Positions 53,810 to 64,000 of a stretch of 64,000 nt of DNA are shown piece by piece; the stretch's first letter is position 1, and every line of letters starts with the position of its first letter. The position numbers and the translations under genes were made by a program. The notes under the pieces were generated by a model, which ran no database searches, had not been told where the DNA came from, and saw nothing but the letters and a program-made list of their open reading frames with translations. The stretch comes from Hemileia vastatrix (taxonomy: Eukaryota; Basidiomycota; Pucciniomycetes; Pucciniales; Zaghouaniaceae): contig JASXTE010000013.1 in the NCBI GenBank assembly GCA_030280995.1, positions 13,481,501 through 13,545,500 on the forward strand, in the 5' to 3' direction.

Positions 53810-54430
53810 TGGTGTTACCATACTATGTACTTAGCTAGTCTCTCATCAGTATACAGCTACATCGAAAAAGGTTGGTGCAGAAATCAAAAATTCACCCCAA
53901 ATTACCCAGCATTTTTTTAGTTTTTTTTGTCCCAACTGCTTGTCATTCGTCTGTCGCCAGCTTGTTGCAAGTGTCACTAGATGAGGATCTAGTTGACACT
54001 TGGTTTGCTTGCGTATATTCTATTACTTGATCGATCAGCCCCTGAGCTGGGTCGGTGGGGTAGGGGGGGGGCTCTCAGGAAATTGCCCCACCCATTTTGC
54101 ACTTTCTCGCCCATATTTACATCCATTTTGTCTTCCCCCCTCCCTCCTCAAAAGTAAGTCTTCTCCTGGTTTTAGTTTTTATATTTCATTAATTTTTTCT
54201 TTTCTTTTTTCTTTATTTATTTTCTCTTCTCTTTATTTTATTTATGGTTTTTTTTTCTCAATTGCTATATTAAAGTAATGTAAGTTGTTTTTATTTCTCT
54301 TTTTATTTTATTTTTTTATTTTTTTCTCCTCAGATGCCTAATCTCAATCTGATTCTCAATCCGCCCCTTTCTCCACCACCTTTCTACAATGACAACAACA
54401 GATATGATGAAGTCATTATTAGTCAGATCC
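53810..54430 (+). repeat. Left long TIR
   Basis: It includes GGTCGGTGGGGTAGGGG and CTTCCCCCCTCCCTCCTC stretches, the donor AAAAGTAAGTC, a T-rich intron and CAG-ATGCCTAATC, the start of the accessory gene. About 24 bp (CATTCGTCTGTCGCC... at 53945) are absent from the right arm; otherwise the arms are nearly identical. Confidence 0.85.
54154..54333 (+). other. Putative 5' UTR intron of the accessory gene
   Basis: GTAAGTCTTCTCC opens and a T-rich tract ending CTCCTCAG closes immediately before the ATG. The right arm has the same intron, including the ATG. Confidence 0.5.
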
Positions 54431-55647
54431 CTCAATCCTCAATTGCAATAAATCTTGATTTTGTCTTTTTTTTACCCAAAAAAGAAAATAAAAATGATAA
54501 AAAAAAGAAGAATAAAGAGAAGGAAAACATGCAGAAGAGGAAGAAAAATTACGAGGTATCTATCAAAGTCAGTAGGGTTGTGTCTCAGCCAGATAAGCTA
54601 CGATTTTCTTGGGATCCTTCAAATCATAATCTAGAAGACTTCAAGAAGCAGGCTGTCAAAGTAATATTTGAATGTGAACCGGAAAAAATGGGAATTTATG
54701 TTGAGAAGGAAGTTAAAAAAGGTACTGTTTTGTGGTATGCTATTATACCACATGTCTCAAGTTTTTCGGCAAATCAAAAGAAGATGCTCGATTCAAATGA
54801 TGTTTTTGTCCAATTCTTGGAGTTGGCTGAAGTGAACATTCATGATCGCAAAATTTATTTATGCATGGAGCAAATTGACCCCCAACCAGCTCAGCAGGTG
54901 AGTATTTTTTTCTCTCTTTAATTTATTAATATCTTATTTTGTTTTTCTGCAGAGAGAGTCTGCCTACCAGGACCTTGAAAACTCTTCATCTGAAGAGGAA
55001 GTAGAAGCCGATCCAGCTGAGTGTTTGCATGGACAAGCTGCCCACATAGAGAAGGTCCGTCTGCTGCTTGATTGTCACTATCCGTGTCCAGAAATCACGC
55101 ATCAGCAAGAAGCCCACTGTTGCATCAATCCAGCGAATCCTCAAGAGTATTTTGAGCTAACCTTTCCAATGGCACAAAATTGGGCACGTGCAATGGTCTG
55201 TTTTTTTTTGCTTCTCAAAATGCTTAATCTATTAATCTTTTCCCTTTTCTTTTTCAGGTTACAAATCCTAAAGAGGTGACATACCTTGTGCCGCCAAAGA
55301 CATCCCTTTTTCAGTGGCATCCAATAAAATCTTGTGCCCAAGTCAATACTTCTGAAGCAGCAGCCTACACTCTTCCACCTTCAATCAGATCCTCACCTGA
55401 ATATGATGCCTTTGAAGATGAATCAACCTTGGAGGAGTTTCTACGTCATGCACGAGTCAAAGTATCAGATTCTGATTTGCAGGAAGGGTTGTCTGAACTT
55501 CGAATTACTCACTGGTCTTTATTTCAAGACTTCACTTCAGAACGTCTTATGCAGGTAGGTATTCCTGAAGCATATGCTTTGGCATGTGTCAGGGCAGTCA
55601 AAACATATCCTTTATATTTGCGAAGGAAGCGGAATAAGACATCTTAA
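54334..55647 (+). CDS. Accessory protein of the Tc1-like element, 398 aa, SAM-like C-terminus
   Basis: Exons 54334-54897, 54953-55195 and 55258-55647 (188, 81 and 129 residues plus stop). GT-AG introns of 55 and 62 bp, both phase 0. The N-terminus MPNLNLILNPPLSPPP is encoded within the TIR. A Lys-rich linker (KKENKNDKKKKNKEKEN) follows at about residues 50-70, then a domain with VSQPDKLRFSWDPSN and KMGIYVEKEVKKGTVLWYAI. An acidic, Cys/His-containing middle has CLHGQ, CHYPCPEITHQQEAHCC. The C-terminus (LRITHWSLFQDFTSERLMQVGIPEAYAL) resembles a SAM domain; this is weak. It lacks a DDE triad, so it is not the transposase. It may bind DNA or regulate transposition. The ORF is intact. Confidence 0.72.
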
Positions 55648-55758
55648 TGGAGGGGGGACTTAAAGGGTTTATAATGTGTAACTTCTACTGAATAGCATTT
55701 AAAGATGTTATAAAATCAAATATCTATATTTCCATAAACAAGAGTGAAATATAATTTA
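55648..55758. other. Convergent intergenic gap
   Basis: 111 bp between the stop codons of the two convergent genes; AT-rich, presumably holding both polyadenylation regions. Confidence 0.5.
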
Positions 55759-56874
55759 CTAGTATGTCTGATTTATGTAGCCACTAGCCCTAAACAGCTT
55801 CTTCATCAAAGAAGGTGTGAATACCAAATGAACAAATTGATCAATAATTTCCATGTCCTCTTTTCCACCAGTCAATTTTCCATCACAGCGTAAAGCACTT
55901 TTTAAAACACTAAATCCCTTTTCAATAGGATTAAAGTCAGGAGAGTAAGCAGGTAGATACACCAGCTTACATCCCCTTTCTTCAACAATTTCTGCAATAC
56001 ATCCACTATGGTGGAATGCAGCATTATCCATTATCAAGACACTGTTAGGCCCAGGATAAGGGTTCATCATTGGAAGCTTGTGTGAATGAAATAAAAGATA
56101 ATTTTTAGTATATTACCAAATATTAATAATATTTTTTAACAACTTACCAAAATGTTTTGCAAATAATACTCAAAATGAGTGCGACAAACCATTGGCTCTA
56201 GGATAGCTGTTGCCACTAAACCAGACAATGAAACAGCTGGTATAATATTGAAGCAGTGTGTAGCTCGCGCCTGTGGGATTCGTGGAGTACGTTGAACTAC
56301 AGGTTCCCATGCTGTTGTGCGAGCAACACCTTCTGAGCAGACTCCACACTCATCTTGAATGGAAAAAAACACTTTAAATCTACCAAAAAATATACTTAAA
56401 AATTTTCTCACCAGTAAAGACCAAAAATTTTGGGTCAAAATCAGCCACCAAAGTGATGTATCTGATTCGGGAATGTTTATTTTGATTGGAGTGGACTTTT
56501 CTACATGTTTTTTTAGACATTTTCAAGCGTAATATTAACTCTTGGTGAATTGTGGACTGAGACACTCTAATATTGTAATTTTCGAACAAAGCGTTTTGCA
56601 GTTCCATTTGGTACACAGTAGGATTCTTATTTATCATCTCCAGAATAAATTTGTGTTGTTCCTCATCCAAAGTAAAGGGGCGTCCTTGTCTCATATAGGT
56701 ATCAGGATTTGTAATTACAGACTTTGTCTCTTGATATAAAGCCATCCAGCAAGATAAAGAATTCCTATGAATTTGTGAGCCATATTTTTCATTTATATCA
56801 TCCAAGGAATTACCATATAATGCACTCATTACCACATCTACTTTAAAATGAGGGTCATATTTCAAATAAACCAT
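55759..56874 (-). CDS. Tc1-like DD34E transposase, 328 aa, 3 exons
   Basis: Exons (minus) 56874-56412, 56353-56148 and 56076-55759; introns of 58 and 71 bp with GTGAGA and GTAAGT donors. The start MVYLKYDPHFKVDVV is the first Met after an in-frame hydrophobic upstream stretch. Residues 1-130 are two helix-turn-helix units (SLDDINEKYG, RQGRPFTLDEEQHKFILEMI, VSQSTIHQELI). The catalytic Asp is at 155 (DECGV, codon split by intron 1), the second at 240 (LIMDNAAFHHSG), and Glu at 275 (YSPDFNPIEKGFS), spacing 34. The triad is complete with no stops, so the enzyme could be active: it would cut at the TIRs and reinsert at TA. Confidence 0.85.
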
Positions 56875-57185
56875 TTCGAAACAACAGAGAAGAGAAGTAA
56901 AGAGGATGTTAAGAGTCAAGAGGAGAAGAGGAGAATAATGAGAAGTTTTCAAACAGTAAATAAAAGTAATATTAATGTGCAAAGAAAAAAAAACGAACTG
57001 TCAAAACCAAAATTCAGATCACAAATAATTTTGTAATATTTTAAGCTTTGACATGAAAAATATGTATTTGGGGAATCACACAATTTATAATTAAAATAAA
57101 CCACTTTTCATACTTTATAACTACTTGCTCAAAACAAATTCTGAGTAAGAGAGCTAGTAAAAACATTTCTAGTAAAATTCTCAAT

Positions 57186-57412
57186 AATTTCACCATCCTT
57201 GAGAAAGGGGCAGATAGAGAATCTGATTGAGATTAGGCATCTGAGGAGGAAAAAAAATTAAAAAAAATAAAAAACAATTGAGTCAAAAAACCATAAACAA
57301 AATAAAGAGAAAAGAAAAGAAAAAAGAAAACCGGGAGAAGACTTACTTTTGAGGAGGGAGGGGGGAAGACAAAATGGATGTAAATAGGGGCAAGAAAGTG
57401 CAAAATGGGTGG
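57186..57412 (-). repeat. Second, partial copy of the TIR promoter block
   Basis: On the minus strand it repeats the CATTTTGCACTTTC, GTAAGTCTTCTCC and CAG-ATGCCTAATC segments of the TIR, with deletions. It lies between the right TIR and the transposase ATG, so it could supply the transposase promoter and first intron. Confidence 0.7.
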
Positions 57413-57970
57413 GGGGGATCTGACTAATAATGACTTCATCATATCTGTTGTTGTCATTGTAGAAAGGTGGTGGAGAAAGGGGCGGATTGAGAATCAGATT
57501 GAGATTAGGCATCTGAGGAGAAAAAAATAAAAAATGAATCAAAATAAAAAAATAAAATAAAAAGAGAAATAAAAACGACTTACATTACTTTAATATAGCA
57601 ATTGAGAAAAAAAAACCATAAATAAAATAAAGAGAAGAGAAAATAAATAAAGAAAAAAGAAAAGAAAAAATTAATGAAATATAAAAACTAAAACCGGGAG
57701 AAGACTTACTTTTGAGGAGGGAGGGGGGAAGACAAAATGGATGTAAATATGGGTGGGGCAATTTCCTGAGAGCCCCCCCTACCCCACCGACCCAGCTCAG
57801 GGGCTGATTGATCAAGTAATAGAATATACGCGAGCAAACCAAGTGTCAACTAGATCCTCATCTAGTGACACTTGCGACAAGCAGTTGGGACGAAAAAAAT
57901 TAAAAAAATTCTGGGTAAGTTGGGGTGAATTTTTGATTTCTGCACCAACCTTTTTCAATGTAGCTGTATA
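57413..57970 (-). repeat. Right long TIR, main part
   Basis: Inverse of 53854-54430. It carries a complete copy of the accessory-gene promoter, UTR intron and first 30 or so codons reading toward the transposase. The last 26 bp of the arm continue at 58317-58342 beyond a MITE. Confidence 0.85.
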
Positions 57971-58316
57971 GTGTAGCCTCTGAGTTCATCGGAGACCTTT
58001 CCCTGGTTCTACAAGGCATCATTCTCTACAAGAACCAATTGTAGAGAACACTACAGCATATGTTTGTTTCGCCATGGGGCGCAACAATTACGCAACAGTT
58101 GTGCAACAGTTACGAAACAATTGTTTTTTTCACTTAAGACCCACCTAAGACCTTTAACTGCCAAAAATAACTGTTACATAACTGTTGCGTAATCGTTGCA
58201 CCATTGTTGCGCCTCAAGATGAAATGAACATTTATTGTAGTGGAATGATGCCTTGCAGAACCAGGGAAAGGTCTGCAATGTACTCGGAGGCTACACTATA
58301 TACTGATGAGAGACTT
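57971..58316. mobile_element. 346-bp fold-back MITE
   Basis: TIR of about 53 bp starting GTGTAGCCTCTGAG, flanked by TATA (57967-57970 and 58317-58320). Excision restores the right TIR of the host element. Inside is a second inverted pair: GGCGCAACAATTACGCAACA near 58077 and its inverse near 58185-58215, so nearly the whole element can fold back. No coding capacity. Confidence 0.8.
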
Positions 58317-58344
58317 GCGAAGTACATAGTATGGTAACACCTTA

Positions 58345-59751
58345 ACATCCCCCCCACTTAGATAAACAAACATCACCCTACACTGATAACATAAGATTGT
58401 AATGAGTGACAAAGAAAGAGAATAGTAAACTAATTTAAAAAGAGTGTGTTAAAAATGTTACAAGATAATACACTAAGAAGCTAAATTATTCAAGTTTGTA
58501 GTTTAAAAGTTTTAATGAAAGTAAAGAAAATTTATAAGAAAAATTTGTACATCCCACCCATCAAGACATCAACAAATCACCAAGTATTGGAGTAGAAATT
58601 GAAGGGAAATAAGAAACTTGATGGAGTAGGTGAGGTGAGAGTGAACTGAGATTTGAGATAATCATTATGAAACTTGAGGATTGAGCAAGAAGGGAATTGT
58701 GAGCCATGTGCAAAATGGTAGATTCCCAGATTTGCTTCTAATTGATTGGAAATTTTAAAGAAATGAGATATTGGGGCTTTGGGGAATGCTGCTGGTTGAG
58801 GCAAACATGTAGCAAAGGTACAAGATTTAGAGAAAGGAGTCACCACACAAGATGGGAGGTGGACATGCTAGCAAGTCCACAACCTTGAACCCTAATTTAT
58901 ATCTAATTGAGCACACATTGAGGCAGTGATGAAACAATCATGAATAAATAGTGAATTTACTTTGAAAACACCTTGAAACTAATTTGAACCTTCATTGAAC
59001 CACAGTTGATTAATAGTTCAAAAAATATTTATACTTGAATTAGAGGATTTGTTGAAGGGATAAAAAAATAAATGAGCCCCACTATCAATCTAGCCTTGTA
59101 GCTTCATAAGATTTTGAAAAATCATAAATTTTTTCATTTTTTGAATCTAATGAAACTCAGATACTTTGAATTATAAGAGATTTAACAAAAATTTATAGGG
59201 TATTCACCCTATGAATATATAGATAAAACATCCAATATTCTAAGAAATTATTCATTAAGAAATATTTATTGAATTTCTATATTTCATTAAATTTTTATCA
59301 GTAAAAAATTGAGAAATAAACGCTTTTTCTCATTATATCAATCAATATTATTATTTATTTATCCATTTTCAAAATATTTGTGGAAGTTGAAACACTGTTT
59401 AAAATAATTTAACATTAAATTTAGTCAATAAAACAATTTGTAAGATTGATTTACATCCCAAAATTATATAAGTTAAAACATGAAATGGGCCCAATTTTAT
59501 TAAAAATATAACTTATCATGATCTTCATTATATCAAAAGAATAAAAAATCAAATTTTTATGAGAATGAAATCTATGGTTAATAAATATTGAAAAACATTT
59601 TGGAGTTTTTTTTGGGATGTTTCATGCCATTACAATTACAAAGTCTCAAAATATATTATATAATTTTTGTGCTTACATTGTTTCAAAATGTCCCTTACAA
59701 GTATTTTCTTCCCTCAAACTTCAAATCTAATTCTTCTCCCATCTAAAATTT
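58345..59751. other. Intergenic, AT-rich
   Basis: No convincing gene. 58855-58890 carries GGTGGACATGCTAGCAAGTC, a relative of the MITE end at 15127-15149, followed by CACAACCTTGAACC as in that MITE; no second end was found. The remainder is unique AT-rich sequence. A short minus frame at 58846-58577 has no recognisable content. Confidence 0.4.
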
Positions 59752-61242
59752 CAGCCTGGATATTCTCAGGACTGAGTAAAGAGTATTTATAAGTTATGTT
59801 AAACACATGGACTATACATGGGAGCAATAAATTAGAGTACACAAATAGTATACATAAGTAAAATTATGATAATATACAAAATATGTCATTATAACACCTT
59901 ATATACATGCATATATCCACCTTTTATAAGTCTTATGTACTTAATATTAAGTTGTAATATGTTAGGGTAATCTTAAGAACCTTAAATATAAGGCTACATA
60001 ATTTTTAAGTACACTTAAAGCTGTTATTTTCATTGTTTTATGTAAAAAACAAGAAATGCGCTTTAAATCACTTAAAAGTTGATCATATGCGCTATAAATT
60101 TAATGATATTAAAAATGTGCTTTGACGGATCAATTTGTCTTAATTAGGATTATTGATTTGGCTACTCAAATGCATAAAAATAACACTTTTCAAATTTGGT
60201 GTTTTTTATGCCAGAAATGGCTTCTGTGTACTGGCCACATACTGCCTGCATTTTTCCCGTGTGAATAGCTTCATTTTTAGCAAAGTTAGATTTTTCAAAC
60301 TATAATTACCCCACATTCTATTCCCACTGTGGGGAAACACACTAAAATAGGCAACAGGCGCTTATTTAGTGTCCTAGCTTAATTATAAATGCATTGACCC
60401 TCTTTATATGCACTAATTTCATTAATAACCTCATTCTTGGTGCTTTAATTCACTACCATGCTTAAATTTGCCTAAATTAGTCAAGTATTTACCCTTGCAA
60501 GCACCTGTCAAGGACTGCATGTAGTTACCCCACATCTCACGCCCTTTTTTGGGTTTTTTGGTGGTTTCTCAGTCAATTTTGGTTATTTTTGAATGGGGAT
60601 TTCATGTAGTATAATGTCATGATTGGCCCCAACATTTCTACAGCTAATCCCCCATATTATTAAGTATTAATTAGTCTTAATTTTCCCTTTTTTGGCTTTT
60701 TTATTGAAGTATAAACTGCATATACTCTCTTTTTTGCTTATTCTTTATTTTTGATGGATTATCCCTATTACAACAGGCTTTTGGAGGGTGATATCATTCT
60801 AATTATGTTACTAGTCACTCTTTTTTGGTTCAGAAAATGTCTATTGTCTAGAATGAGGTGTCATTAACTGTGTATTGAGCTGGTAAATCATAGGGGTCAT
60901 TGGGGAAGTAATTGTGTATAAAAGGAGGAGGTTTTTGGTCTTATGTTCTTCATTCTTTGTCATTACAATTAAAAATATAACCAATAAAATTACAATACAT
61001 ATTAATAGTACTTATAAAGTCTTTTAATAGTATCTGAATTTATTAAATCTATTTTTCTACCAACTATAAGATTGTAAGCCATATATAATTAGTGAGATTA
61101 AAATTACTGAGACCCTTATATTGAGTTATATTTTAATACTTATTGGATTTGTACTACAGTATTCATATAGGACCATTAAAATCTTCTAGAAAACTGACCA
61201 TTCAAGCTAGTTCACGTCTCTGTACTTGACCTCAGCCTGACA
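59752..61242 (+). repeat. LTR-like repeat, family M, copy 1
   Basis: It starts TTTCAGCCTGGATATTCTCA, related to the TGTCAGCC starts of other LTRs here, and ends CCTCAGCCTGACA. TATAAAAGG at 60917-60925 is a plausible TATA box. TAAAA before and TAAAT after could be a decayed target duplication. A hairpin CCCCACA/TGTGGGG lies at about 60309-60335. The homologous copy starts at 62909. Probably a solo LTR. Confidence 0.65.
60917..60925 (+). promoter_or_regulatory. Putative TATA box of LTR family M
   Basis: TATAAAAGG about 1.17 kb into the LTR, followed by GAGGAGG, as in the other LTR promoters of the window. Confidence 0.35.
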
Positions 61243-62908
61243 TAAATTTTCTCACCCTTACATTTTATTTAAGTCTACCAAGAACTGTCCCATCACAAAC
61301 CCCTATTCCCCCTTCTACACCCCTAATCATCCCATTACACCCCTCCTCACTTATTTTGCTACCCTTAACACCCTATTTTTTCCCCTCTTAACCACTTTCC
61401 ACCCCAAAATTCTTGATATCACCCCTTTTTCTCCCTTTCAAACCCCTTTTACTCTATAGGCAGAAAAGGGGGTGATTTGGAAAGCCATAGGGGTTGGCTG
61501 AAAATTGAATGGGTGGATTGGGGTGGGGTGGGGAATGTCTGGGGTTAAGAGTAAAAAAAGGGGGTTGAAAGCAAAAGGATTTTAATTAGTTATAAAAGGA
61601 GTGGGGTGGAGTTGAGGCAAAAATAGATAGGGTAAGGTTAAAAGTGGTGGGGTAGGGTAGAGGGAGGCAAGACAGGAGTGGTGAGGGATGAGGATAGAAA
61701 AAAAGGGGTGGAGTTGTGTGAAAGGTGAAAATAGAGTGGAGGGGAATAGTGAGGACGGCTTGAAGTTGGATTTTGAAGCTTAGAGGGTGTAGCAAATGTA
61801 TCAGGAGGGCAATAAAAGGGTGAGGGGCGGTAATAGAATTAACAGAAATGACAAGGTAGAAGAAGTTGTGTGGAGAGATTGAAAGGTTGTCAATTGAAGT
61901 AGCAAAAAATGGAAAGTTTACTCTATTCTTTGGGTGAACATCAGAGTCCACCCCCTCAATCTACAGCTCTATTCTGCCAATATGAAAAATGATTGATAAT
62001 TATCTTTTATTAATATTTTTGATCTTAAACCTATAGTTTATACATCTTTATTTAATATTTTTTATTTACAATGCAATTTAAGACTAAGAAAGTAATTTAA
62101 TAAATTAATTGGTAACAAAATACTATTTTGCTTTTTTACACAAGAATTGACAGTACGCTTCTGATAAGTACACATGATATAAATAAATAATATAATAGGA
62201 AAACTGTAGCAAAAAGTTGAAAACTAAAACAAAACATTTAAAGAAATTTTAAACAATTGAACTTATGTATTTTATGAGTTTATTGTATTTATTTTTAAAT
62301 GTAATAATAAAATATGTTGGTTAGATTAAAAATATCTTTGAGTTCAATTAAATAATTCAAGTAAAGTTTGAAGAAAAGATCTATCTACATATATAACCAT
62401 TTAGCTTCATTTCTTGTTTTGTGATTACTATATATAACTGGATAATTGACTGTAATAACTGCAAATTTAAGAAAATTTAATAATTTATCTGCCTCAATAT
62501 ATTTATGATAATTTATTCAGTAACAAAAAAAAATTTCTGAGTCCTTTCTTTTAATAGTTTTATTCATTGAAATGACTATATACATTTTCAAAAAAATATT
62601 TATCATGTTTTTAGTGGAATTTAGATTGAACTCTCAATGCAATCCTGTTTCCAAGTGTGGTTCAAGCTAAGTTATTCCATGAAAAAATTTATACTTTTTT
62701 AGTATTTTTATTAAGGATTTTTAAATATGAAAATATTTATATTTTTATTAAATACTTTGAAGTTGTGAAAGTAAATACAAGTTAAGAATCATTTTGAGAA
62801 AATATGATATTGAAAATAGTTATAAGTTGATCATATATTATTATGATATGAGCTCTTTCCATATGGCAGATTAAGAAAATAACTTAAAAAACATTTTATA
62901 CAACTATT
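61243..62908. other. Spacer with strong strand asymmetry
   Basis: 61250-61450 is rich in CCCCT/ACCCC runs and 61463-61700 is rich in GGGGT/GGGTGG runs, meeting at CCCCTTTT...AAAAGGGG (about 61446-61474). The rest to 62908 is AT-rich and unique. A 121-codon minus frame (61951-61586) arises from the biased composition and has no recognised domain. Confidence 0.5.
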
Positions 62909-64000
62909 TTCAGCCTGTATATCCCCAGGACTGAGTAAAAAGTGCTTATAAGTTATGTTAAACACATGAACTATACATGGGAACAATAAATGAGAGTACA
63001 CAAACAGTATACATAAGTAAAATTATGATAATACACAAAAAAATGCCATTATAACACCTTATATACACGCAAATATCCACCTTTTATATGTCTTATGTAC
63101 TTAATGTTAAGTTGGAATATGTAAGGGTATTCTTAAGAACCTTAAGTATAAGGCTACATAATTTTTAAGTACACTTAAAGCTGTTATATTCATTGTTTTA
63201 TGCAAAAAACAAGAAATGCGCTTTATCTCACTTAAAAGTTGACTATATGCGCTATAAAATTGAGAATATCAAAAATGCACTTTGACAGATCAATTGGGCT
63301 CATTTAGGACTATTGATTTGGCTATTTAAATGCATAAAAATAACACTTTTCAAAATTGGTGTTTTTTATGCCAGAAATGGCTTCTGTGTACTGGCTACAT
63401 ACTGCCTGCTTTTTTCCTGTGTGAATAGCTTCATTTTTAGAAAAGTTAGCTTTTTCACACTATAATTACCCCACATTCTAAGCCCACTGTGGGGAAACAC
63501 ACTAAAATAGGTGACAGGTGCTTATTTAGTGTCCTAGCTTAATTAATAGTGCATTGACCTTGTTTATATGCACTAATTTCATTAATAACCTCATTCTTTG
63601 CATCTTATTTCATCACCACACTTAAATTCCCCTAATTTTAGTCAAGGATTTACCCGTGCAAGCGCCTGCCAAGGACTGCATGTAGTTACCCCACATCTCA
63701 CGCTCTGTTTTAAGTTTTTTGGTGGTTTCTCAGTCAATTTTGGTTATTTTTGGATGGGAATTTCACGTAGTATAATGTCAGGATTATCCCCTCCATTTCT
63801 ACAGTAAATCCCCCTTATTCTTGAGCTATTTTTAACCTTAAAAAAACTCCTTTAGTCTTTTATATTATTGTTTTATAAGCATATACTCTCTTTTTGTCTT
63901 TTTCTTTAATTTTGATGGATTTCCCTTATTATTACAGGATTTTGGCGGTTGTTACTTGTCTAATTATGTCATGGATTACTAGTGATGTTGATGGGCAGTT
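62909..64000 (+). repeat. LTR-like repeat, family M, copy 2 (cut by window end)
   Basis: Starts TTTCAGCCTGTATATCCCCA and follows copy 1 over about 1.09 kb with scattered substitutions. Same orientation as copy 1. No polypurine tract precedes it, so the pair need not be one element. Confidence 0.7.

Larger units (their letters stand above)
53810..58342 (+). mobile_element. Tc1/mariner element with long TIRs and an accessory gene
   Basis: The ends TGGTGTTACCATACTATG and (inverse) AGGTGTTACCATACTATG are flanked by TA (53808-53809 and 58343-58344), the Tc1/mariner target. The inverted arms extend about 0.6 kb (53810-54430 against 57413-58342, the right arm holding a later MITE). Inside are a convergent pair: an accessory gene on plus (54334-55647) and an intact DD34E transposase on minus (56874-55759). 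Each arm contains the same promoter, 5' UTR intron and start codon. Without the MITE the element is about 4.2 kb. Confidence 0.82.

Noticed and set aside
57585..57842. Pair of identical small ORFs in the long TIRs (57585-57842 and 54000-54278)
   Set aside because: They overlap the TIR promoter and 5' UTR intron; identity simply reflects the inverted repeat. The spliced accessory gene is the better reading.
58577..58846. 89-codon minus-strand ORF near the Tc1-like element
   Set aside because: No recognisable motif, no splice partners, AT-rich surroundings.
61586..61951. 121-codon minus-strand ORF
   Set aside because: Arises from the G-rich strand (Pro/His/Leu-rich translation) with no start context, domain or neighbour to support it.

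Overview
The window is AT-rich eukaryotic DNA and is almost entirely nested transposable elements. The retroelement proteins, short GT-AG introns, abundant Ty3/gypsy chromoviruses, PIF/Harbinger elements carrying a Myb/SANT-like gene, a Tet-like dioxygenase relic and a Tc1-like element all point to a basidiomycete. A rust fungus (Pucciniales) with a large repeat-rich genome fits best. That assignment is inference from family resemblance; no rRNA, tRNA or marker gene is present.

Layout. 1-6815: minus-strand Ty3/gypsy element Gy1 (pol, protease, gag, leader, PBS, 5' LTR) running off the left edge and inserted into the gag/protease region of an older relative, Gy2 (6816-10289). 10531-17165: a plus-strand chromodomain Ty3/gypsy relic (GyF) broken by an LTR-like insert (12883-14170), a palindromic MITE (15126-15345) and a solo LTR with 5-bp duplication (15712-16518). 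18915-35176: a second copy of that solo LTR, split by a complete chromovirus, Gy3 (19511-35012, TSD GTTAC). Gy3 is itself split by two Harbinger elements: HarbA in pol (26012-29059) and HarbB in the 3' LTR (31027-34776). 35178-36937: an old LTR plus pol fragment. 36938-50500: HarbC, split by a large Ty3/gypsy element, GyD (37651-50076). 50783-53152: the only convincing host gene, a three-exon gene for a 741-residue protein with a probable signal peptide. 53347-53549: a Harbinger-type MITE. 53810-58342: a Tc1/mariner element with TIRs of about 0.6 kb, an intact 328-residue DD34E transposase and a convergent 398-residue accessory gene; a fold-back MITE sits in its right TIR. 59752-64000: two LTR-like direct repeats around a strand-skewed spacer.

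The most unusual signal is not a gene. Three retroelement families carry arrays of short, repeated RNA hairpins. GyD has about 31 copies of a 4-bp stem with a 6-nt loop followed by TAAACTGG, spread over the protease-RT spacer, pol and a 2.6-kb 3' non-coding tail. Gy3 has nine bulged hairpins (CAG-UU-GAY-loop-RUC-CUG) between the 5' LTR and gag. Gy1 has four two-tier hairpins in its leader. Stem sequences change while pairing is kept, and loops or tails stay constant. This suggests selected RNA structure, for example recognition by Gag or another protein, although the function is unknown.

Other points of interest are a Tet/JBP-like dioxygenase relic carried inside a Harbinger element, the Tc1 element whose TIRs carry the promoter and start of its accessory gene, and stop codons that mostly look like C-to-T (or G-to-A) changes, consistent with cytosine-methylation decay.
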